From NCBI RefSeq assembly GCF_033958435.1, contig NC_134139.1:205079501-205143500 (forward strand): 64,000 nt of DNA. Direction: 5' to 3'. Shown piece by piece: positions 10,164-20,837 of the stretch (its first letter is position 1; every line of letters starts with the position of its first letter). The DNA is from Carettochelys insculpta (Eukaryota > Chordata > Testudines > Carettochelyidae). The notes beneath the pieces are model-generated. The model was not told the DNA's origin, searched no databases, and worked only from the letters and a program-made list of their open reading frames with translations. Made by a program: the position numbers and the translations under genes.

Positions 10164-10463
10164 ATGTAGAGAAAACCTAAGCTAGCACGAGTGTACTTAG
10201 TAAGCAAAAAGGTGAAGCAGAGGTCTGAAAGCAGCTCAGGAAGTCAGAGACTCCTGGGTTCCCCTCCCCTCACCTAGATCTGATCCCGACTCTCTCTGTT
10301 CACTTAATCTCCCTCCTGCATTCCCATTTGAAAAAAAAACCAACAGATGTGATACAAATACTTCCATCCCTTGAGTGGCACTGTGGGGCTGAATGAGTTA
10401 TTGTTTATAAAGCACAGTGAAGATGGCAAATATGAGAGGTGAGCCTGGATTCTCAGAAACCTT

Positions 10464-10668
10464 GAAAAACAACAAGATGTCCTGTGGCATCCTACAGACT
10501 AGCAGATATTTTGGAGCATAAGCTTTCGTGGGCAAAAACCCGCTTCGTCAGATGCATCTTTGCCCACGAAAGCTTATGCTCCAAAATATCTGTTAGTCTA
10601 TAAGGTGCCGCAGGACTTCTTGTTGTTTTTGACGATACAGAGTAACTTAGCTACCTCTCTGATACTTG
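10464..10668. mobile_element. Palindromic PLE tail insertion (family A)
   Basis: The clearest case. A left arm in reverse orientation (GGAGCATAAGCTTTCGTGGG) is followed by a right arm in forward orientation (CCCACGAAAGCTTATGCTCC), with the forward tail running on to GACTTCTTGTTGTTTTTGAC. TCAGAAACCTT is present on both sides (10453-10463 and 10669-10679), a perfect 11-bp target-site duplication. The left arm keeps an intact hammerhead-like core (10524-10551, minus strand: CTGACGA ... GAAA). No coding sequence remains. Confidence 0.9.
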
Positions 10669-10961
10669 TCAGAAACCTTAGAAACCTCAGGACTATGCTA
10701 GGCTGGTGCTGGTGGGTTTGATTCTGGTATGTGCAGAGCCCTTTTGGCTCCCATGAAGCCAATGGGAGTTGAAGGTGTTCAGTGCCAGTGAAAAGAAACC
10801 AGACACTTAATTCTCTATCCCAGACAGAGCTATGACCCCCAGATCCCACCAAGCCCAAACTTTTGGACAATTTATTATAGAGAACCTAAGTAACAGTGAC
10901 ATGAGTCAAACCAAAATAACAGGGAGGAAACAATGATCAACATGACATAAAAATCCATCTC

Positions 10962-10964
10962 TCC

Positions 10965-11000
<36 letters not shown>
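10962..11000. repeat. (CT)n microsatellite
   Basis: A long CT run with a few interruptions. Confidence 0.85.
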
Positions 11001-11001
<1 letters not shown>

Positions 11002-11119
11002 AAACATGAGGATGGTGACAAAAATCCATAAGCTTGTTTTAATGAATAAACAGAAAAAAATACATGAGCTACAAGTGAGATTTTTTTTTCCCTCTGTGCA
11101 CTCGATATTTAAGTGCTTT

Positions 11120-11360
11120 AAATGGGCTTAAATTGCAGCAAGGGAGGTTTAGGGTGGATATAAGGAAAAATTTCCTAACTGTCAGGGTGGGTAAGTACTG
11201 AAATAAATTGCCGAGCAAGATAGTGGAATCTCTATCATTGGAGAGATTTAAGTATGGGTTGGATAAATACCTAACAGGGATGATATAGATGGTGGTTGGT
11301 CCTTCCATGAGGGTAGCGGACTGGACTCAATGACCTCTTGAGGTCTATGATTCTACAACT
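11120..11360 (+). mobile_element. CR1 LINE 3' end
   Basis: The end of the CR1 ORF is visible (TTGCAGCAAGGGAGGTTTAG, then TTCCTAACTGTCAGGGTGG), followed by the CR1 tail (GGACTGGACTCAATGACCTC). It is collinear with 21535-21785. Confidence 0.85.
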
Positions 11361-12699
11361 TTCTGCTGCTCAGTGGGAGGGTTAAAAATACTATTCCCAT
11401 GCTTCTGTAAATGAAACAGTTCAGGCTCAGGCCTAGGTTCGGTAAGTTCTGGGAACACAGTAGACAGCACAATTAAGTACTGGATAGGGAATGGGGACCT
11501 GGTTCAAAACAGATGTATGATGTTCAGTTTAGAAGGAAAGAAAACTTCATGTATTCTTCTAGGCCAACATGAGGTGGTGAAAATTCAGTATCGCACGAGA
11601 GAAAAGATGTGAAGGGCTCTAGGGTTGCAAACCGAAACAAAAGTTTCCAGAACCCAGCTAAGACCAGCTTACAGCGCTGCACTAGACTGAGGATCTAGTT
11701 TAGCAGATTAGTAGGTGGGAAGTAAATTAAGGTCCCTTGGGCAGCTTTTCCTTCAGGTTAGATACAGTCCCTTGTAGAAGTGTGTGGCTGTGGTTTGCAG
11801 TGGTAACATTTTTAACCAGCAGGAATGTATCAGATCTGAAATCTAGATGCTTTGCTGCAGTTGGCAGCTTAGTTTAAGCAAAATGGCCAGGTGAAAGTTC
11901 CACTGTAGGACTCTCTGCACCCTCACATATAATAACTCTAGTTACACTGGCCATAGTAATGTAAGGGAAGCACTGTCTTGTTACATGATAATTATTTGAA
12001 TTTTTTGCCCCCGTAGAGCAATGAACACTGGAAACTGCTAATTATATGGTTAGTAACTTGAAATATAATTATCAGATAAGCAGTAGGAACATGTAAGAAT
12101 AATACTTCACACTTAACAGAGCACCATTTGCCCCAAAGCACTTGAGAAACATTATAGATGGAACACTGTCAAAATGCAGCAAATATGTTGCAAAGAGCAA
12201 AATTCCTTCCTGACCCCTGCGGTGAAAAGCCCTGGAGTACTGAGATTATTACCCTTACTTCAGTTTACATAGGCACAGGTGTTACCCGGTATAAATTTAT
12301 CCAGCCTTCTGAACATTTTGACTCTTCTGTACCTGTGCGTACCACATGCTGGTCACAGACCAAATTAAAGCACCTGGGCCCGCATTCCAAAAAGATAGTT
12401 CAGCTCCTAACTTCCACTGATGTCAATGGGGGTTAGCGCCAGGCTGGATCTGAGCCCTAGAATGAAGTGGGTGGGAGGGCAGGTGTCGTTCTGGAGGGCA
12501 GTGCCTGGAGACACAGTACTGCCAGTGGTGCTGGGACCATGCCTTTGGGTGGGCCTTTTTATACCTTCAGGTTGTGAAGAGCTATCTCCTAGGGAAGCAC
12601 TTCAAAGACCCCACTCACTTAGCTATGCTCCCTCAGAGCAGCCCCATGGTACTGTGCAATGCACCCGTCACCCTCTTGCGCTTGCACTAGGGCAGACAG
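11361..12699. other. Unassigned spacer
   Basis: No gene is visible. Around 12100-12160 a segment (CACTTGAGAAACATTATAG) faintly resembles old L2/L3-type LINE tails; I would not name it. Small open frames at 12158-12743 have no recognisable domain. Confidence 0.35.
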
Positions 12700-12800
12700 A
12701 GACACAGACTACAAGGTCAGAAGGCACTATGGGGATCATCTAGTCTGACCTCATGTGCGTGGCAGGTCACAGAACCATTCCCACCTACTCTTGGAATAAG
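12700..12800 (-). mobile_element. L3/CR1-like LINE tail fragment
   Basis: GGGGATCATCTAGTCTGACC with its surroundings resembles the reverse complement of a diverged CR1/L3 tail. The fragment may continue to the edge of the hAT-like element at 12849. Confidence 0.5.
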
Positions 12801-12848
12801 CCCCTCATCTCTGGCTGAGTTACTGAAGACCTGAAGTCACGGTTTACA

Positions 12849-13732
12849 CGAGGGGGGGCCAAAACGTGCCCCAGGGGCCAGAAGCCGGCCTGCGGAGCCT
12901 TTTCATCCAGCCCACGGAGCTGGCAGCAGCGCAATTTTGAAAGCTGGCTGTGGGGTGAGTGGTCGGCACCTTGAGGCTCTGGAGCCACATGTGGCTCTTT
13001 AAGAAGCCATTTGCAGCTCCAGACGCTACTGCCACTGACTCCCCGCCAGGCTCCCTGCCCTGCTGTGTTGAACTTACGCAATGCAATTTAATTGGTTTAA
13101 CAGCCGGCAGGAGGGATCTGGCCGTAAAACCAATTAAATTGAGTCCCATTCTTTCAGGATGGCAGCGCAGGGAGCTGCCTGTGCTGTACATGTGGGAAGG
13201 GAGTAGGAGGGCTAGGTGAAGTCACACAGCCGTGCTGAAGAGAAAGCAGTGGCCTGGCAGGGGAAAGGGTGGTTTGAGGCTGAGGGAGGTTAAGCCTGAG
13301 CGGGGGGGGGTGCAGATTTGGGGCTGAGAGGGGTTAAGCCTGGGCTGGGGGGGGGCAGATTTGGGGCTGAGAGGGGTTAAGCCTGGGCTGGGGGGGGTGG
13401 GGCTAAGAGAGGTTAAGCCTGTGCTGGGGGGGCAGATTTGGGGCTGAGAGGGGTTAAGCCTGGGCTGGGGGGTGGTTTGGGGCTAAGAGAGGTTAAGCCT
13501 GTGCTGGGGGGGGCGGGGTTTGAGGCTGAGAGGGGTTAAGCCTGGGCTGGGGGGGCAGATTTGGGGCTGAGAGGAGTTAAGCCTGGGCTGGGGGGCAGGG
13601 TTTGGGGCTAAGAATGCTTAAACCTAGGGACGGAAGGGGGCAAGTCTGGGTCTATTTTGTGTTTGGCCCCTGGAACATGCAAAAAATTGCCATGTGGCCC
13701 CCGCACCCAATGAAAAGAGGTTGGCCACCCTG
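12849..13732. mobile_element. hAT-like element with internal tandem repeat
   Basis: The right end reads GGTTGGCCACCCTG, whose inverse CAGGGTGGCCAACC is a typical hAT terminus. The left end (CGAGGGGGGGCCAAAACG) is a degraded counterpart. An 8-bp target duplication is not clear (GGTTTACA versus GTCTAGTG). The text near both ends (GGGGCCAGAAGCCGG; TGTGGCCCCCGCACCC) is typical of turtle hAT repeats, and 13272-13628 is a minisatellite. No transposase is seen. Confidence 0.6.
13272..13628. repeat. GC-rich minisatellite, about 42-bp unit
   Basis: About nine units share TTGGGGCTGAGAGGGGTTAA followed by GCCTGGGCTGGGGGG. Variants alternate between GGGGCTAAGAGAGG and GGGGCTGAGAGGGG, suggesting a two-unit higher-order pattern over part of the array. 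Confidence 0.85.
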
Positions 13733-13740
13733 GTCTAGTG

Positions 13741-14282
13741 CAGCAGTGTAAGGGGTCCTTGCAGCCTCTTATTGCCTCACGCAGGGATGTAGACCCAATG
13801 ATCATGCAGCCCCACCACTGACAGGCCCATTGTTAGCTGTGCTCGGCTGTCACTGAATGGCTGAGATCTGGGAGGTTCATACGCTCCCCATGGTAGAGGT
13901 TATAAGCGGAGAACCTCTGTCTGGCTGGGAGATCCTTCCCACTTCCTCTCCTGTCAAAGCCTAGAGGGGAGCCTGCACACTGCCACTCAGCATGCGCCTC
14001 GTGTGAGCCCTGCTGGGGGCCTGTGCTGGCAGCAGCAGCAAGTTGTGGTAACGCCGTAAAGGTTTTTCCCTAAAGGAAGGTCTGAGAGCCATGAGGGCGA
14101 GGCCGGTGGTGGCTGTGAGAGGTGCAGGCGTCTCTTTCCTGTTCAGCGGGACCAGCTGCCGTCACACGACGCTGCGTTCCTTTGCAAATCTCAGGGCGCG
14201 CGTGAGCACATGTGAGGGATGTATGTGCGGCTCCGAGTGTGTCGAGATCAAGATGAGAGCGTTTGTTTGGAGCTCTGTGTGC

Positions 14283-14288
<6 letters not shown>
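13741..14288. other. Unassigned GC-moderate spacer
   Basis: No repeat ends or coding domain are visible. The open frames on both strands at 14070-14330 run into the GT microsatellite and are not credible genes. Confidence 0.35.

Positions 14289-14328
<40 letters not shown>
14289..14328. repeat. (GT)n microsatellite
   Basis: About 19 uninterrupted GT dinucleotides. This run makes the Val/Cys and Thr/His repeats of the overlapping open frames. Confidence 0.95.
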
Positions 14329-14330
<2 letters not shown>

Positions 14331-14437
14331 GGAGCGTGTGTATGAAGGGGGGAGAGGTTCTCGGTGCGCCTCTGCATGTCTGCAACAGCTCCTTTCCCCA
14401 GTCTAGCCGGCTGTCCCGAGGGGCTCAGAGATGCCCA

Positions 14438-14912
14438 CGGCCAGTGCTTTTTTGCTGGAAAAAAGGGTGCCAGAACTCAAGTCTGATATTCCTCATAGGG
14501 GTTGGGGGGTTCAGTTTTAACGAAAATACAGTAAACCCTCAATTGAATGGACTAATGGAGGGGACGGGTGTTTGCTAAAGCTGCAAGTCCATTAACTAGA
14601 GCATTTACTGCCCACCCACCCCCGCCAGGCTCCCCCATCCCCAGTTCCCCACCCCCAAAAACATGCCCGCAACTGACCAAAGGAGCTGCTGCTGCTGGAG
14701 GAGACACTGGGGCCCCCTGCCACTGGAGGAGCCACTGAAGCCTGCTGCTGCACAACTGGGGGAACCCCACCACAGCTGGGGGGACCCTGCCCCATGCGGC
14801 TGGAGCTGCCCCACCACGTGTGGTTGGAGATGCCCCACTGGCTGAGGCTGGAAAAAAGGTGCCGGAACTCCATTCCAGTGAGTCCCACCAGAAAGAAAGC
14901 TCTGCCCATGGC
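14438..14912. mobile_element. Possible small MITE split by a pogo-like MITE
   Basis: The left part CACGGCCAGTGCTTTTTTGC and the right end GCTCTGCCCATGGCCGTGG are partly inverse to each other. GGAAAAAAGGTGCCGGAACTC on the right repeats GGAAAAAAGGGTGCCAGAACTC on the left in direct orientation. Between them sits the segment at 14529-14845. The original element structure is inferred and uncertain. Confidence 0.35.
14529..14845 (-). mobile_element. Truncated pogo-like MITE
   Basis: TA at 14527-14528 precedes CAGTAAACCCTCAATTGAAT. This aligns with the inverse of the right end of the element at 51425-51994 (CAGTAAACCCTCCATATAAT then GGACTAATGG). A GC-rich interior follows, as in that copy. The opposite terminus is not found, so the end is approximate. 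Confidence 0.55.
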
Positions 14913-15762
14913 CGTGGAGGACTTTCCTTCCACTCCCAGCTGTACCTGGCATTCTGTGCTCAGATGGCTGGTGAGGAACATCAGTCTGTAATGCAGTTCA
15001 CTCCTGGGCACCCATTGTTCAGCCTTAGCAGCTTTATTCAGGAATAGCAGTGTCCCGGCACTGCCTGCGTTACTGTTACAGCTTCTGGGTACTGAACTAC
15101 TTTTCAAGCAGTTCTCCCACCTGTCCACGGTGGGGCTTCCAGGGCAGCACGTCCAAGAAGAGAGGCTCACACTGTGCTCTCACTGAGACTCTATTTCTGT
15201 TTCCGTTTTATTAATTTTCCCTTGATCTAGAAATAACGTCACTGGGCCCAGACACATGAAATACACGATACCATACACCAGCTTGTCAAAACCCAACCGC
15301 CAAATGCCAGCACCCCTCTCCTACTGGTGTCCCTGTTCTTATCAGTAAGAACAGCTGGAGGCTGTGCGCTGACTTTGTCAGGGGAATTGAATAATTTTGG
15401 AGCTCCAGTGTTGTATTTCCACTCTCTGCCCTTTGATGCAGTGAGGTCCAGCTCTGACAGGTCACCAGCCTCGCACCACAGACCCCCAGAGCCTATGTGC
15501 TGTAGGATGGAGATTGACCTTGAAGGCCTGAAGACTTAAAGGTGATTATAAACTCTTCCACTGTCCAGCGTGAAACAACACTCATTCGGGTTGTGCTGAT
15601 TTTCTGCAATGGCCCAGCCAGTACTGAGCAAACACTCAAAAGCCTTCACTCAGGTGAAAAGTGCATTGCTCAAACCCACACTCCAACAATGTTTTTCCAT
15701 AGGGTTGTTTCTGCTAAGAGACTGTCAGAGCAGGGCACCCGTAACTCAGTAAGATGGGACAC
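14913..15762. other. Unassigned spacer
   Basis: No recognisable domain, repeat terminus or tRNA-like segment. Confidence 0.35.
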
Positions 15763-15765
15763 ACA

Positions 15766-16393
15766 AGCTGCGTCTACACGTGCACGCTACTTCGAAGTAG
15801 CGGCACCAACTTCGACGTTAGGCGGCGAGACGTCGAAGTCGCTAACCTCATGAGGAGATAGGAATAGCGCCCTACTTCGACGTTCAACGTCGAAGTAGGG
15901 ACCGTGTAGACGATCCGTGTCCCGCAACGTCAAAATTGCTGGGTCCTCCATGGCGGCCATCAGCTGCGGGGTTGAGAGATGCTCTCTCTCCAGCCCCTGA
16001 GGGGCTCTATGGTCACCGTGGGCAGCAGCCCTTAGCCCAGGGCTTCTGGCTGCTTCTGCGGCAGCTGGGGATCTATGCTGCAGGCACAGGGTCTGCAACC
16101 AGTTGTCAGCTCTGTGTATCTTGTGTTGTTTAGTGCAACTGTGTCTGGGAGGGGCCCTTTAAGGGAGCGGCTGGCTGTTGAGTCTGCCCTGTGACCCTGT
16201 CTGCAGCTGTGCCTGGCATCCCTGTTTCGATGTGTGCTACTTTGACGTGTAGACGTTCCCTCGCTGCGCCTATTTCGATGTTGGGCTGAGCAACGTCGAA
16301 GTTGAACATCGACGTTGCTGGCCCTGGAGGACGTGTAGACGTTATTCATCGAAATAGACTATTTCGATGTTGGCTGCACGTGTAGACGTAGCC
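15766..16393 (-). mobile_element. 628-bp MITE, copy 1
   Basis: A non-autonomous DNA element with termini GCTGCGTCTACACGTGCACG on the left and CACGTGTAGACGTAGCC on the right. ACA at 15763-15765 and 16394-16396 is a 3-bp target duplication. It is the reverse complement of copy 3 (27338-27965) with the same 628-bp length and very similar sequence. The interior contains several nested TCGAAGTAG/CTACTTCGA and AACGTCGA inverted motifs. The ends and 3-bp duplication suggest a PIF/Harbinger-like MITE; that assignment is an inference. Confidence 0.8.
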
Positions 16394-16396
16394 ACA

Positions 16397-17347
16397 GATT
16401 CTAAGACCAGTGATAATTTGAATGTGGACTGTGGTTTCATGGCTGAGGCACTGCTCAGGTCTGGCTCAACAACTGTAACTGTAATGTGCCCTTTGCCCCG
16501 GTCTTCAGCCTATGCAGGAGAATTTACAGCAGCAGCCTGTGCGGATGCTTACAGGACAATGGATCTCTGTCTTCCCCACAATGCTGCTGGGCCCACAATT
16601 ACCTCAGACATGGCCCAATACTGCAACAGACTGATCACTGCCCATAGAGCACATCCAGCTGCCTAGCTGCCTCTTACAGCCGAAAGCTCTGTTCTGAATG
16701 GTGACTGCCCCCGGCATGGATGATGGATCTGTGCAACCAGCTGGTTGTAAGACTGCATTGGCTTTTCCAGGTGTCCAGCTGCCAGGCAAAATAGCCAGAT
16801 GATGATGGTAATAGAAACAATCAAACCCTTCTCCCAGACACAGATGGCAGCAACAAGGGCTGGGTTCAGTACCTATGGGTTCCTTTTCACCAGTACAATA
16901 CTAAACCAGTTCGAGCCCCCATTCATGGCCCTGAGCAATTTTGCACCCCCAGCTGGTTGCCACTATAAGGCAATACTTCCCCTCTTGCAAGTCGGAGTGT
17001 AGCATACAGTGTTTAATAAAAGGAGGGAAGTAACTCAGTATTAATTTGGGAAAACGCTGCAATGGGGATTCATAGACATAAACCATGAGCCCAAAAGTCC
17101 CTTTCATGGACTCATACCTTCTCTGCACCCCACTCACTTAGGGATTTCAGCTGTCAGTAGGGGAGCCTCTGTGCTGCTGCTGGTAGTGGGGCTTCTTCCC
17201 AGACACAGAGAAGTGGCCACTGTCCACTTGCCCTTTAATGCACCCCCTTAAGTCGTTGGCAGCTTTACCATTGACTTCACTGGGCCCAAATTTCACCCCC
17301 AGATTTTAAGGGCATAAGGAATCACTGTGATTCTCCAATCTGCTCTC
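16397..17347. other. Unassigned spacer between two inverted MITEs
   Basis: No gene or repeat recognised. It forms the loop of the inverted pair 15766-16393 and 17351-17973. Confidence 0.35.
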
Positions 17348-17350
17348 CTG

Positions 17351-17973
17351 GGCTACGTCTACACATGAACGCTACATCAAAATAGGCTATTTCGATGAAT
17401 AATGTCTACACGTCCTCCAGGGCTGGCAACGTCGACGTTCAACATCGACGTTGCGCAGCACCACATTGAAATAGGCGCTGCGAGGGAGCGTCTACACGCC
17501 CCAGTAGCACACATCGAAATAAGGGTGCCAGGCACAGCTGCAGACAGGGTCGCAGGGTGGACTCAACAGCAAGCTGCTCCCTTAAAGGGCCCCTCCCAGA
17601 CACAGTTGCACTAAACAACACAAGATCCACAGAGCTGACAACTGGTTGCAGACCCTGTGCATGCAGCATGGACCCCCAGCTGCAGCAGCAGCAGCCAGAA
17701 GCCCTGGGCTAAGGGCTGCTGCACACGGTGACCATAGAGCCCCACAGGGGCTGGAGAGAGAGCGTCTCTCAACCCCTCAGCTGATGGCCGCCATGGAGGA
17801 CCCCACAATTTCGATGTTGTGGAATGCGCAACGACTATACGGTCCCTACTTTGACGTTGAACGTCGAAGTAGGGCGCTATTCCTATCCCCTCATGGGGCT
17901 AGCAGCTTCGACGTCTCGCCGCTTAATGTCGATGTTAACATCGAAATAGCGCCCAACACGTGTAGCCGTGACG
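17351..17973 (+). mobile_element. 628-bp MITE family, diverged copy 2
   Basis: It begins GGCTACGTCTACACATGAAC and is collinear with copy 3 through GCTGACAACTGGTTGCAGAC and on to TACTTTGACGTTGAACGTCG. The right end differs (CACGTGTAGCCGTGAC, then more TTTCGAA-rich text to about 17995), so its terminus is unclear. It is more diverged than copies 1 and 3. Confidence 0.75.
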
Positions 17974-17995
17974 GGCGCTATTTCGAAGTTAGTGC

Positions 17996-18625
17996 AAATT
18001 TAACTCAGTAATTCCTGCAGCAAAGCCAGTGATTTGGGATGGGTTGGCAAGTTGTCAGAGTTATTTTGGTGGCTGGGTCTGCATGTTTGGCACATCCACA
18101 GACAGGCCCTAAAGGGTGATACAGGAAGGAGGGATCGCAATTTAGGAAAGAATGCAGAGCAAATGTCATGTGACTCTGTCTGGCAACTTGAAGAAAACTC
18201 CTCTCTGCAGGAAGTGTTTGACAACGAACACTGTATGTGGAAGAAAGCATGAGGCCTGAATGTTGCACTGCCTTGGGTCTCTGCTCGTATGCAAAACAGG
18301 TGTGTTTTCTGCCTGGGGTGCTGGGCAAAGGAGGGCAAACTGCATTTTGGTCAGCAGCACTGACAGAAATGGGGAGCAGCTTCTGTATCCTCTTCTAATA
18401 ATACATACATATTGGTCTGCTGCTTACTGAGATTGTGCCGTTGTCATCACCCCAGGACTTTGCCTGCTTGTGTTAACCCAAGGTCATGTAACAATATGCT
18501 TTAAAATCTTGATTGAAAGACTCCAAGTGAAGGACAATACCTTACATCCTTTGGTAAATTATTCCAATGTTGAATTAGTGCAGCTTAAAATCAGCATCTC
18601 ATTTCTAGCTTCAACTTGCGGCTGC
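17996..18625. other. Unassigned spacer
   Basis: Overlapping small frames on both strands show no recognisable motif. Confidence 0.35.
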
Positions 18626-18629
18626 CTTT

Positions 18630-18770
18630 TTCCGGATCCGAACAAGTGGGTCTGCCCCACAAAAGCTCATCACCTAATAAATTATTTTGTTCGTCTTTAA
18701 AGCGCTACATGACTGCTTTTTTATTTTGTGAAGACACAGACCAGCACGGCTACCTCTCTGTGATTGTGAC
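18630..18770 (+). mobile_element. PLE tail, family B
   Basis: It matches the family B tail: AAGTGGGTCTGCCCCACAAA, then TAATAAATTATTTTGTTCGT, ending CCAGCACGGCTACCTCTCTG. The hammerhead-like core is degraded (CCGAACA in place of CTGAAGA, AAAA in place of GAAA). The 5' edge is uncertain. Confidence 0.75.
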
Positions 18771-19099
18771 ATAAACTATAATGTCAGATAGGGATGGTCA
18801 AAGTTTGCTCACTAAAACATTGTTTTGAAGAAAAGCCTTTTTCACCTGACAAAAATGTTGGTGGAAAATATCCTGTTCTCTTATAATAAAAACCTGCAAA
18901 TCTAAACACTTTCTTTTTCAAAATGGGAAAAAATTAAAAAAAAAAAAAAGAGAAAGGGATGAAAACCTGATGGATAAATAAATCAGTTTTATACATTTCT
19001 GGTTTTTGTTTTGTCAAAAACATGCAAAAGCACTCAAAAATCAATGAAAAAATCGAGAGAAATGAACACTTTTCACTTTGAAAGTAATGAAAATATAAA

Positions 19100-19778
19100 A
19101 ACAACAAGCAGTCCTATGGCACCTCAGAGAGTAAGAGATATTTTGGAGCATAAGTTTTCATGGGCAAAGACCCGCTTCATCAGATGCATGACGGGGGGTT
19201 CCAGGGTGGGGTTTAAAGCGAGAGTCGCAGTAAAGGGGAGGGCCAGAGCTGACAAGGTCTGTTCTGTCATGGACACTCAGTAACAGAGTTAAAATTAGCC
19301 ATCCTACAACAAAAAAACTTCATAAACAAACTCCAAAGGGAAACTGCAGAGCTGCAATTCATTTGCAAATTTGACACCATCAACTAAGGATTGAACAGAG
19401 ACTGGGAGCTGCTGGCCAATTACAGAAGCAGCTTCTCCACTCTTGATGTTCACACATCCACATTAGCTATTGATAATGGGCCACATCCTCCCTGACCAAC
19501 TGACCTGAGTTCTCCTCTCTTGATGTTCACAACTGCACATTAACGGCCCATAATGGGCCACATCCTCCATGACTGAACACATCTTGTCAACTCTGGCCCT
19601 CCCCTTGACTGAGACTCCCTCTTTAAACCCTTCTTTGATGCCCCCCACTCATGCATCTGATGAAGGGGGGCTTTGCCCACAAAAGATTATGCTCTCAATT
19701 TTCTGTTAGTCAATAAGATGCCACAGGACTTCTTGTTGTTTTTGAAGATACAGACTAACTTGGTTACCCTTCTGATAC
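19100..19778 (+). mobile_element. PLE family A, 3' part with an inverted 5' tail
   Basis: The left end (19100-about 19260) is an inverted family A tail; the rest (about 19290-19778) is a forward 3' part including coding remnants. ATGAAAATATAAA at 19087-19099 is repeated at 19779-19791, a perfect 13-bp target-site duplication around the whole structure. A hammerhead-like core is intact in the inverted arm (19156-19183, minus: CTGATGA ... GAAA). This longer version shows that the shorter palindromes at 2557, 7247 and 10464 are probably the same architecture with more truncation. Confidence 0.9.
19310..19500 (+). pseudogene. PLE endonuclease C-terminal remnant
   Basis: The plus strand reads NKLQRETAELQFICKFDT, a stop codon, GLNRDWELLANYRSSFST, then LDVHTS, parallel to the C-terminus of the ORF at 3435-4031. 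The stop and the missing GIY-YIG core make it a remnant. Confidence 0.8.
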
Positions 19779-19859
19779 ATGAAAATATAAAGCATTTTTT
19801 GACAAGCTCAGACAACAGAGTCAAACAAACAGAGCAAGCAATCAGAACATCAGAATTCC

Positions 19860-20150
19860 AGCTCTGAAGAAGTGGGTCTGTCCCACGAAAGTGTTGGGGA
19901 AACACTGCTTTAAGGGAATTTTTCACACAAACCAGGCCTCACTCTGTAACAGAAGCTAGAGGGCCATCTGTGTGCATGCATAATAAAGTTTCCTTTTAGA
20001 TCTAACTCTTGCCTCACCACTTTGACCTCCAGCCTTGGTCTACTGGGGACACTGTACCCCAGGGGAATGGGGTTCCCCAACAAAAGCTCATCACCTAATA
20101 AATTATTTTGTTAGTCTTTAAAGTGCTGTAGGACTGCTTTTTTGTTTTTC
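19860..20150 (+). mobile_element. PLE tail, family B, interrupted by a solo LTR
   Basis: CTGAAGAAGTGGGTCTGTCC at 19864 starts the family B core. After GAAAG the tail is broken by an LTR (19892-20082) and resumes with AAAGCTCATCACCTAATAAA. Joining across one AAAG copy reproduces the family B tail. Confidence 0.85.
19892..20082. mobile_element. Short solo LTR (191 bp)
   Basis: The ends are TGTTGGGGAA and TTCCCCAACA, a perfect 10-bp inverted repeat with TG...CA boundaries. AAAG flanks both sides (19888-19891 and 20083-20086), a 4-bp target-site duplication. AATAAA at about 19981 could be a polyadenylation signal. No internal gag/pol sequence is adjacent, so this is a solo LTR. I cannot say which LTR lineage it belongs to; the orientation is suggested only by the AATAAA, which would make it plus. 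Confidence 0.85.
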
Positions 20151-20456
20151 TGGTGACTGGTGACTGGATGCAGATTCCTCTGCCCAGACTGCAGCTGCAC
20201 ACTTTTTCCAGGAATCATGCTCATTCTGCTTTGTTTTATTCTAATGATTGCTACTGAGGCTCTTATACCATCCCCTTCAGCACAGGATTTGAGCCCCATT
20301 CTGGTGCTGAAACAAAGCTGGGTACCACATGCCAAAAACCACCCCCCATCCTCTGGCATCAGCCTTTTTTAGTATACCTTTTCTCATTCCCAATACGCTT
20401 TTCTCGGCCCCAGATAACTCCCTCACTTGATCTGCCCAGCTTCCTCTAAGCACTTT
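20151..20456. other. Unassigned spacer
   Basis: Nothing recognisable. Confidence 0.35.
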
Positions 20457-20458
20457 CC

Positions 20459-20758
20459 TAGGCTTGGTCTACACTAGGGAGGTAATTTGATTGTTGATAC
20501 TCAATTCTAGGTATGGCAATTGCGTAGCTAGAATCAACTTATCTGCAATTGACTCACCTGGCCATCTACACAGAGGGAGGTTGATGGGAGAGTTTCTCCC
20601 ATCAACCTCCCTTACTCCTTGCGATAGTGAGGAGTACAGGGGTCGACAGCCGATCCCAGCTAGTTTGATTTCATGGGCCTGTGCCTGGCACGTGAAATCG
20701 AACTCTGGAAGATTGATCCTAACTGGGTCAATCTTCCCAGTAGTGTAGACATATCCTC
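20459..20758. mobile_element. 300-bp MITE with CTACACTA termini
   Basis: The left end GGCTTGGTCTACACTAGG and the inverse of the right end (GGATATGTCTACACTACTG) form terminal inverted repeats. Inside there is a GGGAGGTTGATGGGAGAG / CTCCCATCAACCTCCC hairpin (about 20574-20610). It belongs to the CTACACTA class of MITEs seen elsewhere in the window. Confidence 0.75.
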
Positions 20759-20837
20759 AGATTGCAACACCACATCCCCTGTCTATATTCATTCCTTTCA
20801 GCTCTGGTCCTTCACCTGCTTAGCTTCAAGCATGTCA

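Noticed and set aside
7366..10668. CRISPR-like reading of the recurring GCATAAGCTTTCGTGGGCAAA motif
   Set aside because: The copies are kilobases apart, lie in PLE tails and carry individual target duplications; the genome is vertebrate.
14091..14578. Open frames with long Val-Cys or Thr-His repeats
   Set aside because: They are translations of the GT microsatellite.
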